Positions 37,706 through 48,874 of a DNA stretch of 64,000 bases are shown here, piece after piece. Each line of letters starts with the position of its first letter. The first letter of the stretch is position 1. The translations under genes were made by a program, and so were the position numbers. The DNA comes from Mycocentrospora acerina. Taxonomy: Eukaryota; Ascomycota; Dothideomycetes; Pleosporales. The notes beneath the pieces were generated by a model, which searched no databases, was not told where the DNA came from, and saw only the letters and a program-made list of their open reading frames with translations. The stretch spans positions 124,001 through 188,000 of the forward strand of contig JAKUHH010000143.1 of assembly GCA_022701365.1 (NCBI GenBank). Direction: 5' to 3'.

Positions 37706-37760
37706 AGCGAAAACAAGTCGAACTAAACAAAGAGTAAAGCCACGTTAAACCAACCAATGC

Positions 37761-37786
37761 ATCATCATCATCATCATCATCATCAT
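37761..37786. repeat. ATC trinucleotide microsatellite
   Basis: Nearly nine perfect ATC units. Confidence 0.9.
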
Positions 37787-38636
37787 ATTTTTCTTCTCAA
37801 GAGATAAAGCAGTTGATCAGGTAGGAATTGATATGTAAACATATATATAACTATAAATCATGTATAGTCCAGTCTAGTCTAGTATGGTCAGACCCCTCCC
37901 CAGTTTTTCTTGCGGAAGAAATGGAAAAACGTATTAATTTTTTTGGCAAAGAAAAAGAAGGGAGACTTGAGAATGAGTTTTGGTCAATTTCATGCTGTAT
38001 GTACACAGCTTTCATCTCGCTTAGCGTTGACTTGTCTCGAGTCTTCCTATTGTTACAGGGCTGGAGATGGAGTTGTAAGGTGTGCATATGCCAGGTGTTG
38101 ACAGACGTGATGGGCGTCTTGAGCATTCCAAGCAACATCACGGCAAAAAGACCGTTGTCATGTAGACATGGGTACATGTGCAACTGTTAATTAAATTCAT
38201 GAACGAATTTAGATGTAAATGTTAATGATTGATTGGCTATTTAATTAAACATGATATTTCTTCCCAACGCCAATGTCCTTCTCTATCCAGAGATGTGCCC
38301 AAAAAATATTTACTGATACAAAGACCCAATAGCACCCTCGAAAACCCAAGATGTTGGTATTGATTCGTTCCAATTGTCATGATTCGTAATGTAGAGACGC
38401 CTTGCAATGCTTCCGGACGCCTCGCTGGAACGAAGATTGATTTCCGAGGGTAGATGTGGAGATTCTCTCCTTGAGAGGATCGCGTCACATACCCAAACGA
38501 GATGTGATACTTACCGGCTTACCGTTGCGCGTAGAGTCGGATTGATTTTATCAGCTCCATTGCGCAAGCCGGTTTAAGCATGGACTGCACGTTCAAGACA
38601 TGCAACCTGCTTCTTTCGTGTTCTATGATAACCGTT

Positions 38637-40427
38637 TTAACGGATGGTCATCTGCTTGACAGCGCTGGGCTTCATAGAAGCGGAGCCAGCGGCAGCGACG
38701 GAAGGTTGTCCAGCCTTCTTCTCAAAGACCTTCCAGAACTTGAGGGACTCGTCGGCAGCAGCGGTAGCGAGCATTTGACCATCAGGGCTAAGGCAGCTGT
38801 GGAGAACGCGGGACTCGTGAGCGGGGATCTCCATGTTCTTAACGCCAGTGGGGTAGCTCCAGATGCTGAGGCTGTTGTCAGGGAAACCACCACTGCTGAC
38901 AATCTCCTTGTAGTGGGTGCTCCATCGGAGGCTGGTGACTTGGGAGTCGGTGGCAATGTGGTTGATACGCGCCCCAGTGGTGGTGTTCCAGAAGTAAATC
39001 TGTCGGTCGTTGGAACCACCGCCAGTAGCGAGGAGGTTCGACTGCCATGGGCACCAGGCAAGAGCCTTGACGGCAGCGCGGTGGTTGGTCTTGGTGAACT
39101 TGGGGGCGGTGAGCGCACGTGCGTCCCAAATATTGACCATATTGTCGTTGCCACCAGTCGCGAGCTGGGCACCGTCGGCGCGCCACTCCAGACCGCAAAC
39201 CTCACCAGTGTGTGAGACGAGCTCGGCAATCTTGTGCTGAGCAATGCGAACGTCGTGGTTGTACACAAGACCAGAGCGAGCGCCAGTAGAGAGGATATGC
39301 TTGTTCCAGCCCATGACACCAACGCGGGTCTCGTGGCCGAACATGCTGCGGAGCTTGATCTGCTCCTCAACGTCCCAGATCTGAACTTCGCCTGTACCGA
39401 GACCAACACCAACGTACGCGCCGTCGCCAGACCACTTCACGGAGGAGATGTATGTGTCGGCTGGGCACTCTAAGAGAGAAGCAACAGTGCCAGAATCAGC
39501 TGACCACACGTAGACTGAGCGCTCGAGGCCAATGGCCACTTGGTTGCCAGAAGACCAGTCAAGCAAATTAAGGTAGTAGTCATCAACAAGGCCAGGAGCA
39601 TCGAGAACTCGCTCGGGCGCTGATGGGATGCGGCGACGGCTCTGTGCGTTGATGCTGCTGGCAGGCCTGAGAGGGCGGTTGTACTGGGAGCGGAGGTCAA
39701 TGGGCCTTGACGACTCTGGCGCTGCGGGCTTGAAGGCGAGAATTCGAGTGTTTGTGTTGATGCCGCATGCTGATGCAAGCGAGGACTGGTATGCAGCAGT
39801 GTCTGGTGTAGGCTTGCTAGGGCGGCTCTCCTCCTCGTCATCCTCGAGAGTGAGGGCCTCGAGGGACAGGGTGGCGTCCTCCTCTGATCCACGGCCACCA
39901 AGATCGAAAGCACTAGCGGCAGTGGCCAGCACTGTGGAGCCCTCGCTCTTAGAGCTCGACTTTGGTCGCTGCTCAGCGTCGATCTTGCCTGTGCCGATGT
40001 TACAGATGGCCTCACTTGCAGTCCGGTTGGGGATGAAGCGGTCGGCTGAGTTGTATGTGATGCGGGTCTTAGTTGGTCGTGGGCGCAGGCTTTCCTTCTT
40101 AGCCTTGGGGGTCTTTGCTGTGCTCGTGGTTGCTGTTGCTGTTCCAGTGAGGGACCACTCCGACACACCGAGCTCCAGGCGGCGTGGGGAGTTGAGCTTG
40201 GCGATGTTGGACTTGGGGGAGTCACGTGTGGCCTTCTTGGAGATGGAGCGCTGGAAGCGTGACATGAGGTTGCCGCCGCCGTGGATGGACTCGTGCGCCT
40301 GCACATCGAGAATCTGGGAGCGTGGGGTGCAGGGAGAGGGTGTGAGGGGAATGCGACCGCCAGCGGCGCGGGTAGAGAAGACCGACGAGCGGCTCTTGAC
40401 CGGAGTCAGGACTGCTGGACTGGCCAT
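38637..40427 (-). CDS. cdc20: Cdc20/Slp1 activator of the anaphase-promoting complex
   Basis: Single-exon gene of 596 residues. The disordered N terminus carries a C-box (DRFIPNR, residues 129-135), the APC/C-binding motif in its Cdc20 rather than Cdh1 form, and a later RILAFKPAAP segment in the KILR-like position. Residues about 265-575 form a seven-bladed WD40 propeller opening with RIPSAPERVLDAPGLVDDYY, the hallmark of the family. The protein ends in Ile-Arg, the IR tail that docks on APC/C TPR subunits. Cdc20 presents securin and cyclins for ubiquitylation at the metaphase-anaphase transition and is the target of the spindle checkpoint. It is divergent from the Ral2-like gene. Confidence 0.95.
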   Translation of the reverse strand: MASPAVLTPVKSRSSVFSTRAAGGRIPLTPSPCTPRSQILDVQAHESIHGGGNLMSRFQRSISKKATRDSPKSNIAKLNSPRRLELGVSEWSLTGTATATTSTAKTPKAKKESLRPRPTKTRITYNSADRFIPNRTASEAICNIGTGKIDAEQRPKSSSKSEGSTVLATAASAFDLGGRGSEEDATLSLEALTLEDDEEESRPSKPTPDTAAYQSSLASACGINTNTRILAFKPAAPESSRPIDLRSQYNRPLRPASSINAQSRRRIPSAPERVLDAPGLVDDYYLNLLDWSSGNQVAIGLERSVYVWSADSGTVASLLECPADTYISSVKWSGDGAYVGVGLGTGEVQIWDVEEQIKLRSMFGHETRVGVMGWNKHILSTGARSGLVYNHDVRIAQHKIAELVSHTGEVCGLEWRADGAQLATGGNDNMVNIWDARALTAPKFTKTNHRAAVKALAWCPWQSNLLATGGGSNDRQIYFWNTTTGARINHIATDSQVTSLRWSTHYKEIVSSGGFPDNSLSIWSYPTGVKNMEIPAHESRVLHSCLSPDGQMLATAAADESLKFWKVFEKKAGQPSVAAAGSASMKPSAVKQMTIR

Positions 40428-41261
40428 GACTGCGATGTAATGTAACGTGATGGGGTGCTCTTTGTGGTGTGCTAGGATGCTATTAGACTAGCGTGCGGGT
40501 GGGGCTCGGCGGTGTCCTTACAAGCTGCTTCTTGTAGGTGTGCTGCGGGAGATGGGTAAAGATTAGTCGACGACGCGGTAAACGATGCTGCAAAGTATGG
40601 ATTCAGAGTAATTGGCTGCGTATGGACTGCCAGACAGAGCGGCAGGGAGATGCAGAGAGATGTCGAGGGTGGTCTGGCGGCGGGTGTGGGACGGGAGGCG
40701 AGGCATGTTAAATATGGTTTGTTTATGCTGGCGTTGACCGGGCGACGCCTGCTTGGGCCCTCGACGCACTGCCAAGCTCCATGACATGGGCGTCACGTGC
40801 CGACTGCGCCCAGCGTGCCTGTGCCCTGCCCGGCGGCGATGCGCTAGGCCAGCCATCGGAATAGTGCCGTGCATCTGCATCTGCTGCATCTGCTGCATCT
40901 GCTGCGTCTGCATCTGCGTCTGCTGCTGAAACACCACGTCCTCGCACCGGCTGGCCTCCGCATCTGCCAGCAGCCGTATCGGAAGTATTCGCGACCCCTG
41001 CATCCAGCGAGTGCCAGCGCCGTCGCGTCTTCCTTTGTCTGGCTCGCCGTCTCTGCATGTGGCCAGACAACATTCTCAGGCCTAGCGCCCCCAGCAGGCA
41101 GAATTCCTGACCGCCTTTGTCGTCTTACGGCCCAGCCTCACCTTTGCAACAATCCTCTGCTCCTGCAAGACAAAGGCAACCCTGCCCTCACGGGGCCCTT
41201 ATGACTTCGCCGCCTCTGTCTGCCACCTGCCGTCCACCACCTGCTATCGCCCGCTAGCCCG
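40428..41261. promoter_or_regulatory. Divergent promoter, cdc20 / Ral2-like gene
   Basis: 834 bp between divergent start codons. It contains a CTG/CAT-type trinucleotide tract at 40871-40928, which opens frames on both strands that I do not regard as genes. Confidence 0.55.
40871..40928. repeat. Imperfect CTG/CATCTG repeat
   Basis: A 58-bp tract of CATCTG, CTGCTG and CGTCTG units in the shared cdc20 / Ral2-like promoter. Confidence 0.8.
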
Positions 41262-43480
41262 ATGGCTCATACGATTGCTGCCCCCGCACACCTCACGCCC
41301 ACGTCGACCCCCACCGGCCTGACAACGCCCTCGGTCCTCTTCAACCCGCCCGACTCTGCCGGCCCGAGCAACAGCACGTTTCTCATGTCAGCGAGCCCGT
41401 CGCGGAATCGCAGATCGGCAATGGACGGCAACAAGCCCAACATCATCTCCACAATCGGTGCCAAGCCCGCATGTCTTGTCAACGCCTCCGTCACCTATGT
41501 TGGCGACGACCAGATCTACGCCTTTGGAGGCTTTGACCAGTACACCGACGAGGTGTACAACCACGTTCTGCGACTGAACCTCTCGACGCGCCAGTGGAAC
41601 CTTGTGGACAACTATGGCGACATCCCTGGGGTGCGCATGGGTAGGTGAAACGCCGCCCGCACTTGGGTTCCCGCTAACACGACCGTCTAGGACACACGGC
41701 ATGTCTCTGGCAAGGCAACAAGCTCCTGGTGTTTGGTGGCGAGAATGAGCACCGCCAGCACCTCGCCGACGTCATTGTGTTCGACCTGAAGACGGCGCAT
41801 TGGACCCAGCCAGAGCTTCACGGTCCCATTCCCCGCGGCCGAGCCCGCCATTCTGCCGTCATCTATGACGACAAGCTCTACATCAGCGGTGGCCAGACCG
41901 GACACGACAGCGTCCTCGACGACATTTGCTATCTCGACCTCAAGACATGGACCTGGTCTCGTTCCTGGAAATTTGTCCCGCGATATGACCACGCCAGCTG
42001 GATCTGGAACGGCCGTATCTGGATCTTTGGGGGGATAAACGATGACATGGAAAAAAACAACGAGATTTGGTGGCTTGACCTTCGCGGCAGCCCCGAGTTC
42101 GAGCACGCCATGAAGTTTGGAACCGGCGACAGACAGACTGTGTCATCTAAACTCCGCTTCCGCACACCGAGTGCAGCCCAAATCACGACTGGAACTACTG
42201 GCTACACGGCCAACTCGAGCGTTCAGTCATACCACGGGATGAATTCCTCTCGATCCCCGTATGTAGCGCCTGGCTCTGTCTCGTCTCTCAAGTTCCATTC
42301 TAGCCCCAATCTGCCATCGCAAGCTGCTGGTACCCACTTCCACGCTTTTTCCTCGGGTTGCCTGCTCGACTTCGTCACTCCCGCCGAGGTTAGCTGCGAG
42401 ACGAGTCTGTCCAGTCTTGAGTTGGACACCCTCCGTTGGCAGAGACTTGCCGACGGAAAGGACTTGTACAGCCCAAGTTACCGCTGGCATTACTGCACAA
42501 TAAACCCAGAGGGCACCCATGCATGGCTCCTTGGAAGCCCCATTGAGACTGCTGCCGATGGTACCCATAATGGGGAATACCTCAGTGATGTGCTAGCCAT
42601 TGACCTAAGAAAGTATGGCATACTTGGCAACGAGCTTGCATCTGACACACACTCTAAGATGATGCCTTCTTCGGATGCCAATACCTCTTCACACCTGACT
42701 GGCATAGGTGCCGACCTGTCTTTGACCTTTGACCAATCACCAGAGACTGGCAGTGGAGCAGATTTTATCATCACCGCAGATCCAGACGACGACAGCAACG
42801 TAGACAATTCTTTGTTGGCCGGCTCTGAATCACCAAACGGCGGGGCAGCCGTTTCCCGTGCGATACACGTCCATAAATTTATCCTGCATGCTCGTTGGCC
42901 GCATTTCGCTCGCCTTTGGAGTGCTCAAATGGCCGAATTTCATTCTAAGAAGATGCACATCCCCGAACCGTACTCTGCCGTTCGCGCGTTTTTGTTTTAC
43001 CTGTACACCGACAGCATCGCACCAAATCCACAGAATGGCCCCACTCTGAGCGATGTCGCAGGCATGCTCGTAATGTCCAACATATACGATATGCCACGAC
43101 TTCGATTACTTTGTGTGAACCGTCTAGGCCGCGAGCTTGATGTTGAACATGCGGCAATCATCTGGGAGCGCGCTGCCACTGCTGGCGAGGACTGGTTGAA
43201 GCATCGCGCGGCTTCCTATTGCCTGCAAAACTGGGGTCGAGTGGTTCGTACCACCGGTTTCAAAACCCTCAGCCCTGACGGCATTGCCGAGCTTTGCTGT
43301 GAAGCTAGCCCCGAATCTCGCGTTGTGGGTGGTGAAGACCTTGAGCTGCTGGGTCAGATTACGGGTCGCGCGTTTAGTAGCAGCAACCGGAAACGAAGCA
43401 TTGGTAGTACCGGCGTGCTGAATGGAGCTGACGATGATGGGGACGATGATTTGGAGGACGAAGGCATGGACGTCAACTAG
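41262..43480 (+). CDS. Kelch and BTB domain protein, Ral2-like
   Basis: Exons 41262-41640 and 41691-43480 (50-nt intron, branch CTAAC, acceptor CTAG) give 722 residues. Kelch blades fill about residues 75-230 (IYAFGGFDQYTDEVYNHVLRL, KLLVFGGENEH, KLYISGGQTGHD, IWIFGGINDD). A Ser-rich insert and further blade-like sequence follow. A BTB/POZ-type region lies at about 500-600 (IHVHKFILHARWPHFARL, then FLFYLYTDSI). The C terminus is acidic (DDDGDDDLEDEG). Kelch plus BTB in this order resembles fission yeast Ral2, which acts upstream of Ras1; a Tea1-like polarity role is also possible. The intron donor lies inside a kelch blade, and splicing joins MG to HTACLW. Confidence 0.82.
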
Positions 43481-43741
43481 AGTTGATATGGTCTATGCTT
43501 TATTTCGACGACACACTAACAGGCATTGTTTGCGCGGCGCTGGATCTTTTAGGGAATGGGGAAACGTCTGGATTACACTCGATCATGCATTGCGCGGGCA
43601 TTGGGCACAACCTTACGGACCAAGGTTACGACAGACGATACCATGATTTTGCGATATGACGACTTAGTTAGAGTAATGTTATACCTCACAATGAATTCAA
43701 GACTTTTATTTTCCACCACAGCCGTTCCCCATGGCGTATGC

Positions 43742-44942
43742 TCAATCTCTTACACCCTCTATTAGATTTTTGATTCCTTCCCTACGTGCTGTTTTATCCC
43801 AAGCAGACGTTGCTTCCTCAAAAGGTGTCACCGAACTGATCAGCGGCTTGACGTCGATGAGTCCTTTCTTCATGAGGTCGACGGCTAATTTGTAGTCCCC
43901 GGCACCATACCTGAAGCAACCCCTTACCATTAATTCTTTCATACTCAAAGCCAGAATCGGCACTTCGACTTTTGGCTTTCCAACGCCAGTCTGCACATAC
44001 TTACCACCAGGGCGCAAAATATGAATACCCGTCTCAATACTCGATGCCGCACCCGAGGCCTCAATAACAGTATCCACGCGCCCTCCCACAGTATCGATAC
44101 CATCCTCCTCCAGATTAAACTCCTCCAACAACCGTTCAGCGTTCTGCTCCGCCGTCCCACTCACATCTACCTTGAACGTCTCACACCCCAACCACCCCCT
44201 CGCAAACTCCAACCTCGCCTCCAAAATATCCACAACCACCACCCTATGCGCGCCAAACTGCCGCGCAACAGCCGCACACAACACCCCCACCGTCCCACCC
44301 CCCATCACCACCACCGTCTCCCCAGGCCGCACATCCCCCAACCTCACCGCATGCACCGCCACCGCCAACGGCTCCACCAGCACCGCCTCCTGCAACCCCA
44401 TCCCCTCCGGAATCCTGTACACAAAGTCCTCTGCCGCGCGAAAATACTTCGTCAACGTCCCCTGCGTGTCGGGCGGCCCAGGAGCAGCCGCAAACCGCAT
44501 CTGCCGACAGAGATTGTACGTCCCGGACTTGCAGGCCGTGCAGAAGCGGCACGGTGTGCCGGGCTCGATGGCCACGCGATCACCGGGCTTGACGAGCGTG
44601 ACGAGCGGGCCCGTCGAGTGGATTGTGCCCGAGGCTTCGTGGCCCATTATTATGCCGGTGGTGGGGGAGACGGGGTTGCCGATGCCGCCGTGGGTCCAGA
44701 AGTGCACCTTGGGGTTGTCAAGTTAATAGGGAGGGAGGGAGGGATGAATAGATGAATGAATGGATAGATATATGGAACGTTTGAAAATTGGAGGGCTGTA
44801 CATCACTGCCGCAGACGCCGATGTAGGCTATGCGGATGAGGACGTCGTGTGGAGAGAGGAGTTCAGGAGTAGGTTTGTCTTGTAGTTTTGCGGTTTTGGC
44901 GCCGTAGAGAACGATGGAGGGGTTTTGCATGGTGGAGGTCAT
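43742..44942 (-). CDS. Zinc-dependent xylitol/sorbitol/arabinitol-type dehydrogenase
   Basis: Exons 44942-44802 and 44707-43742 (94-nt intron with ATTCATC-type repeats) give 368 residues, normal for the medium-chain dehydrogenase family. Catalytic-zinc ligands are Cys44 (GVCGSDVHFW), His70/Glu71 (GHEASG) and Glu159 (VEPLAVAVHA). Structural-zinc Cys are 100, 103, 106 and 114. The Rossmann motif GGGTVG is followed by VVVVDI, whose Asp favours NAD+ over NADP+. The VCGSDVHFW string is typical of xylitol dehydrogenase and L-arabinitol 4-dehydrogenase, which oxidise pentitols in pentose catabolism, and of sorbitol dehydrogenase. I cannot separate these from sequence alone. It converges with the Ral2-like gene. 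Confidence 0.9.
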
Positions 44943-46409
44943 GATGATGATAGTGAGGAGTTTTCTGGCTCTGATGTTATCGTGGTATTTTACGCGTTTC
45001 TGGATCAAGGGCGTTTGGCTGCAAGATGAACATTGCTGTTTATACACGTCTATCTTGATTTTCGGAGTTGGGACGTCATCATTTCATGCTGTGGTTGCCT
45101 TGTCTTATCTGTTGATTGCGCGCTCGCGTTCCTGGTCATAGGTAAGCAGGGATCTGGTAAGACTTGTGTGTTCTTCCCCGCAGTCGGCGGCCAATGGCAT
45201 GTTGATTGCTCCGCGTGAGATGAAATAGATTTGGGGAAGATTTACATAGATGTTGTGAGAGTCTTGTTTCATGATTTGGTGTCCTATCTTAGTGGATGTG
45301 TGGTGGTGTGAGGTGTGAGGAATAGAGTTAGATGGTTCAACGTGCTGGAATACATTGGCTTTACAGGTAAACGATGAAGAGTTGTACTAAGTCGCAAAGA
45401 CTATCACTCGTGCATCAATTATTTAATTGCTACACAAGATTAGTTGCCATTTAAATATGCCAAATTTTTATCCACGACTCGTAAAGGTAACTTCGTAGCC
45501 TTTATTTATATTGTAGTGCCAAAAGGGGGGTGTAAAGCTTTTAAAAAAAACCCATTTATGAACAAGACTTTTTTTTCAGGCCACGCTCGTTTCATCAAAG
45601 TAGTAATTTCCAAAATTCGATCAATTGTGACTCTATTACCATTTTACTTTTCTCCACGCACACAAAAGTTCCCTCGAACCAATTTTAGAGATTTTATATA
45701 ATTAACATCAATTTAATACTTTTATTGTTATTAATTCGATTGATCCATTTCCTGCCAATTTATAATCATAATTTATGTGAAAACTTCAACCACTGGAAAT
45801 CGACATCGGGGGTTGATGTGATCTACAGAGAGTCACTATTGTACAGTCCACAACTTATTTTGAAATTATTTGAGTTGCCAATCTGAGGTAACGCTCATTA
45901 CATTGGTACTTCAGCAATGATTGATTGGATCAGCTTGAAAATTCAATCCGCTAACCCTCATGATTGTTGAGAGCCATTTGCAAACCTGTTTGCTCCCTAA
46001 GATGATCGATTCCAGAACTAGACCTTCGTGGTTTCGACAGTAACAGGTTTTTTCTTCTGGGGAACTCTATCAGATTCGACACTCAGTCATTATTAGGTAA
46101 GATAAACCAAAGATGAAAGCGGGTAGACTAAAGGTGAAGGTGGGTAAACCAAAGGTGAAGGTGGATAAACCAAAGACAGAGATGAGTGAACCCATGGTTT
46201 AGCTAGCGCCTATAATCTCTTACTATATATCTTGTCTGCAACCTTCACTCTCTTCTCTTTTTTCCTGCCACCAAAAAGCCGCCGAAGATTTCCTGTCTTC
46301 TAACAAGACTTCCCAACGTTAGACAAATTCCACAAGGCCCTGAAGCTTGACTGATTAGGCTAACTTTCTAAATTCAGTCCACCTCTCCGAATCTCAGTTC
46401 TTGAAGACG
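44943..46409. other. AT-rich intergenic DNA with promoter tandem repeat
   Basis: About 1.5 kb between divergent genes. 45400-45900 is strongly AT-rich and may be a mutated repeat remnant, but no transposon feature is visible. A four-copy 21-nt tandem repeat lies at 46103-46186. Confidence 0.5.
46103..46186. repeat. 21-nt tandem repeat, four copies, in a promoter
   Basis: Four head-to-tail units of exactly 21 nt (consensus start TAAACCAAAGGTGAAGGTGG) begin at 46103, 46124, 46145 and 46166. Copies differ at a few positions. They end 223 bp before the start codon of the ART-like gene, so they may be a regulatory array. Confidence 0.85.
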
Positions 46410-47906
46410 ATGGCAAACAATCTAGATTGGCAGATGCCTAGCCAAGACCTTTTGCTCAGCTACTTTACTTGGGAATTCGCTAGAGATGTTGCCACCAGCA
46501 AATACTCATCTGATTTGACACCCTTTGAGCGGGTGATTTTGGATCTTGCTCAAGAACACACTGGGGTTCACCTTCAGTCAGCCTTCCCTACAGACCCGAA
46601 CAATTTCTTCACTGAGCTTGGCTCCATTCTCAGCGCCGAGATGAAGAAAGTGTTTCGCCAGAACCTACGAAGCTTCGATGCAACTGCCGGATGGGACGTC
46701 GCCGATGACTTTGTCTGCAGCTGTACTTTCGAATATTGGCTGAAATTCTTTGCCGATTCGCTGATCCGGGCTTCACAAACTGAGATAATTAGCTCGACGG
46801 CTTCATCATCTCGACCCTCTGATGTTTTTAGCACAACTAGAACACTATCATCTCGTACTACCGATCCTCCGATGACGTTCGAAAAGATCTACGACGGCAC
46901 TTCAGATCAAATTTCCCCTGTATATCCTAGTACAGGCTCTAGTACTGGTATGAGTGGAAAGATTGTTCAGGTCAAACTTGAAGGTCAAACCATTCGTCAA
47001 GCCTGGGCAACAAACACAACCATTGTTGACCCTCGATATGAAGCGACTCTGCGGAAGCTGGAAGAGTGGAGCCCCGACCGCAAATATGTTCCAAAAGACC
47101 CAGGCGCATTTACTGTATACCATGGAACAGCGGCGCATTTCGGAGCTTTGGCCTGGCCTAATCAATGGAATGAATCAAAGATGAGCCTGGAACCCAGTAC
47201 TGTTACTGATCAGATGAGTCCTCGAGGAATCGGCGTTGTATATACTACATTCAGCCCACTCCGCGCGTTTCTCTGGGCATCTTTCAAAGAACACATGTAT
47301 GCCAATACGCCCGCGCCAAATGACATGGATCGGTTGAATACAAACTGGACATCAGCAGGGCAGACATTCACTGGCGTCGCCGTATTCTCTTTCAATGTTA
47401 TACAACCTAAGCCTTCTTCGCCCCCAATGAATGCTTGCATAATTCCACAAGGAAAAGAGCAGGCATGGCATGATACAGTCTCAGGGATGTCTCAGGGCAA
47501 GTCATGGGGTAACAACCTCGAACAGGCTTGGCAGCATATGTTGCCGCTTCATGCATCAACTGATATTAAGAGCTGGCCAGAAGTATTTCATTCAATGGAG
47601 TATGGCAGGCAGCGATCTTTTCTTGCTCCGTTCAAGACAAACATGTGGCGCACGTGTTGGTCAGGTCAAGGTGTCGACGCACTGAACTCCAAATATTACA
47701 ACACAATGGCAATTACTTTCGTCAAGACGGCCCCCACTCTTCCGCAGCCAAATGAATCTACTCCATTCCAAGTACCTCCAAAGAATGATGATGACAACGA
47801 GGACAAAGGAAAGGGAAAGGCGAAGGGCAAAGATAGGCTGAAGACTCTGACTAAGAGGATGTCACGTGTATTTAGTGGCAAAAGCGAGGGAAAGGTGAGA
47901 AAATGA
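46410..47906 (+). CDS. Uncharacterised protein with ADP-ribosyltransferase-like motif
   Basis: Single-exon frame of 498 residues from the ATG at 46410 (a TTG extends it by three codons). No signal peptide. The N-terminal 150 residues are helical with no known motif. From about residue 234 it reads FTVYHGT, and at about 275-292 a GVVYTTFSPLRAFLWASF block. A Tyr-His-Gly-Thr strand followed by Gly-x-x-Tyr-x-Thr and an Ala-rich helix is the pattern of ART-fold proteins such as bacterial DUF3990 families. The third catalytic residue is not obvious. The C terminus (about 460-498) is highly basic with a KGKGKAKGK run and could bind nucleic acid or membranes. The function is unknown; the ART assignment is inference. 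Confidence 0.75.
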   Translation: MANNLDWQMPSQDLLLSYFTWEFARDVATSKYSSDLTPFERVILDLAQEHTGVHLQSAFPTDPNNFFTELGSILSAEMKKVFRQNLRSFDATAGWDVADDFVCSCTFEYWLKFFADSLIRASQTEIISSTASSSRPSDVFSTTRTLSSRTTDPPMTFEKIYDGTSDQISPVYPSTGSSTGMSGKIVQVKLEGQTIRQAWATNTTIVDPRYEATLRKLEEWSPDRKYVPKDPGAFTVYHGTAAHFGALAWPNQWNESKMSLEPSTVTDQMSPRGIGVVYTTFSPLRAFLWASFKEHMYANTPAPNDMDRLNTNWTSAGQTFTGVAVFSFNVIQPKPSSPPMNACIIPQGKEQAWHDTVSGMSQGKSWGNNLEQAWQHMLPLHASTDIKSWPEVFHSMEYGRQRSFLAPFKTNMWRTCWSGQGVDALNSKYYNTMAITFVKTAPTLPQPNESTPFQVPPKNDDDNEDKGKGKAKGKDRLKTLTKRMSRVFSGKSEGKVRK

Positions 47907-48874
47907 TTAATGCGTGGTAGGGAATATTTGGATGCTAACTGGAGGTGACTTGCCATGTGCGCTAAGAGAGCAACAGCCTAGCTGTATATCTTACGTCGAG
48001 AGGTATGGAACTTTTTTCGTGGATAGTCAGGTAATGGAAATGTGTAATCATATAAATATCTGCCAAGAAATAATAGACATCCGACAATCAATGCTAAAAG
48101 TCCCCTCTTACATTCATATACAACTACGCCTATTCATGGGAGTGGTGTCACACATGACAAAGCTACCCTTCGGCTCCATCCAAATCTCAAATGGCAGAAT
48201 TTCAGGTTAATTTTTGGTGGCGTCATTATTTACCCTGCCATTACCGCTTAACTTTCTGGACAAGATGAGTACACACCAATTGATCCGAAAGCTCTCAATT
48301 ACCGAACAACAATGCTCTACGCCTCATTAGAGTCCTAAGGTTTTGACCCCCTCAGAAGAAATGATCTTCTATTGCGTTTGACAATACCGGATATTAACAA
48401 ATGTTGGATACCATGACTTAGAAGTTAAGCCACAGCCAGCACGGGGGATCGCTGGCCTCATGCTGAGGCTTATCAGAAGCTTAAAAATCAAAAACAAAGT
48501 TGATTTCGCGAATAGGATGCGACTCCGCAGACGCGCCACAGTCAGCCTTTGGAAGGCACACTCCAACAACGAGTCTGGTTCGTGAATTAAGCGATCAGCT
48601 GAGAAGTTTTATTTCTTTTTCCAGGAACTAGTGTGAACGCTATCTACGTCAAGATCGTCGCCCTGATTGGTCAACAATTCATGTCACTGCCAAGGGACCA
48701 AGGCTACTTCCCCTGGATACTACAATATAGTTGAACGTGTTTGCTGACGCGGTCAAAGAATTTTGGGGAATACGATACTCAAATTACGATTGGACTGCTC
48801 AGCCCCCTGAAGTTAAGATCGCGCACTTGTTTGCGATCTATCTTTCACTTCAGCACTCTACTTGTCCACCTGCC
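47907..48874. other. AT-rich intergenic DNA
   Basis: About 1 kb between the ART-like gene and the receptor gene. Only short frames without character; no repeat of note. Confidence 0.5.

Larger units (their letters stand above)
37416..38636. other. Microsatellite-rich intergenic DNA
   Basis: This AT-rich gap between the Hint gene and the 3' end of cdc20 carries several simple repeats (listed separately) and no supportable coding frame. Confidence 0.55.

Noticed and set aside
39628..40440. 270-codon frame opposite cdc20
   Set aside because: Shadow of the cdc20 coding sequence, Arg/Leu/Ser-rich without motifs.
44021..44755. 244-codon plus-strand frame, His/Pro/Arg-rich
   Set aside because: Antisense shadow of the dehydrogenase gene.
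45444..45701. 85-codon Lys/Phe-rich frame
   Set aside because: AT-rich composition alone explains it; no splice or promoter context. It may be degraded repeat DNA.
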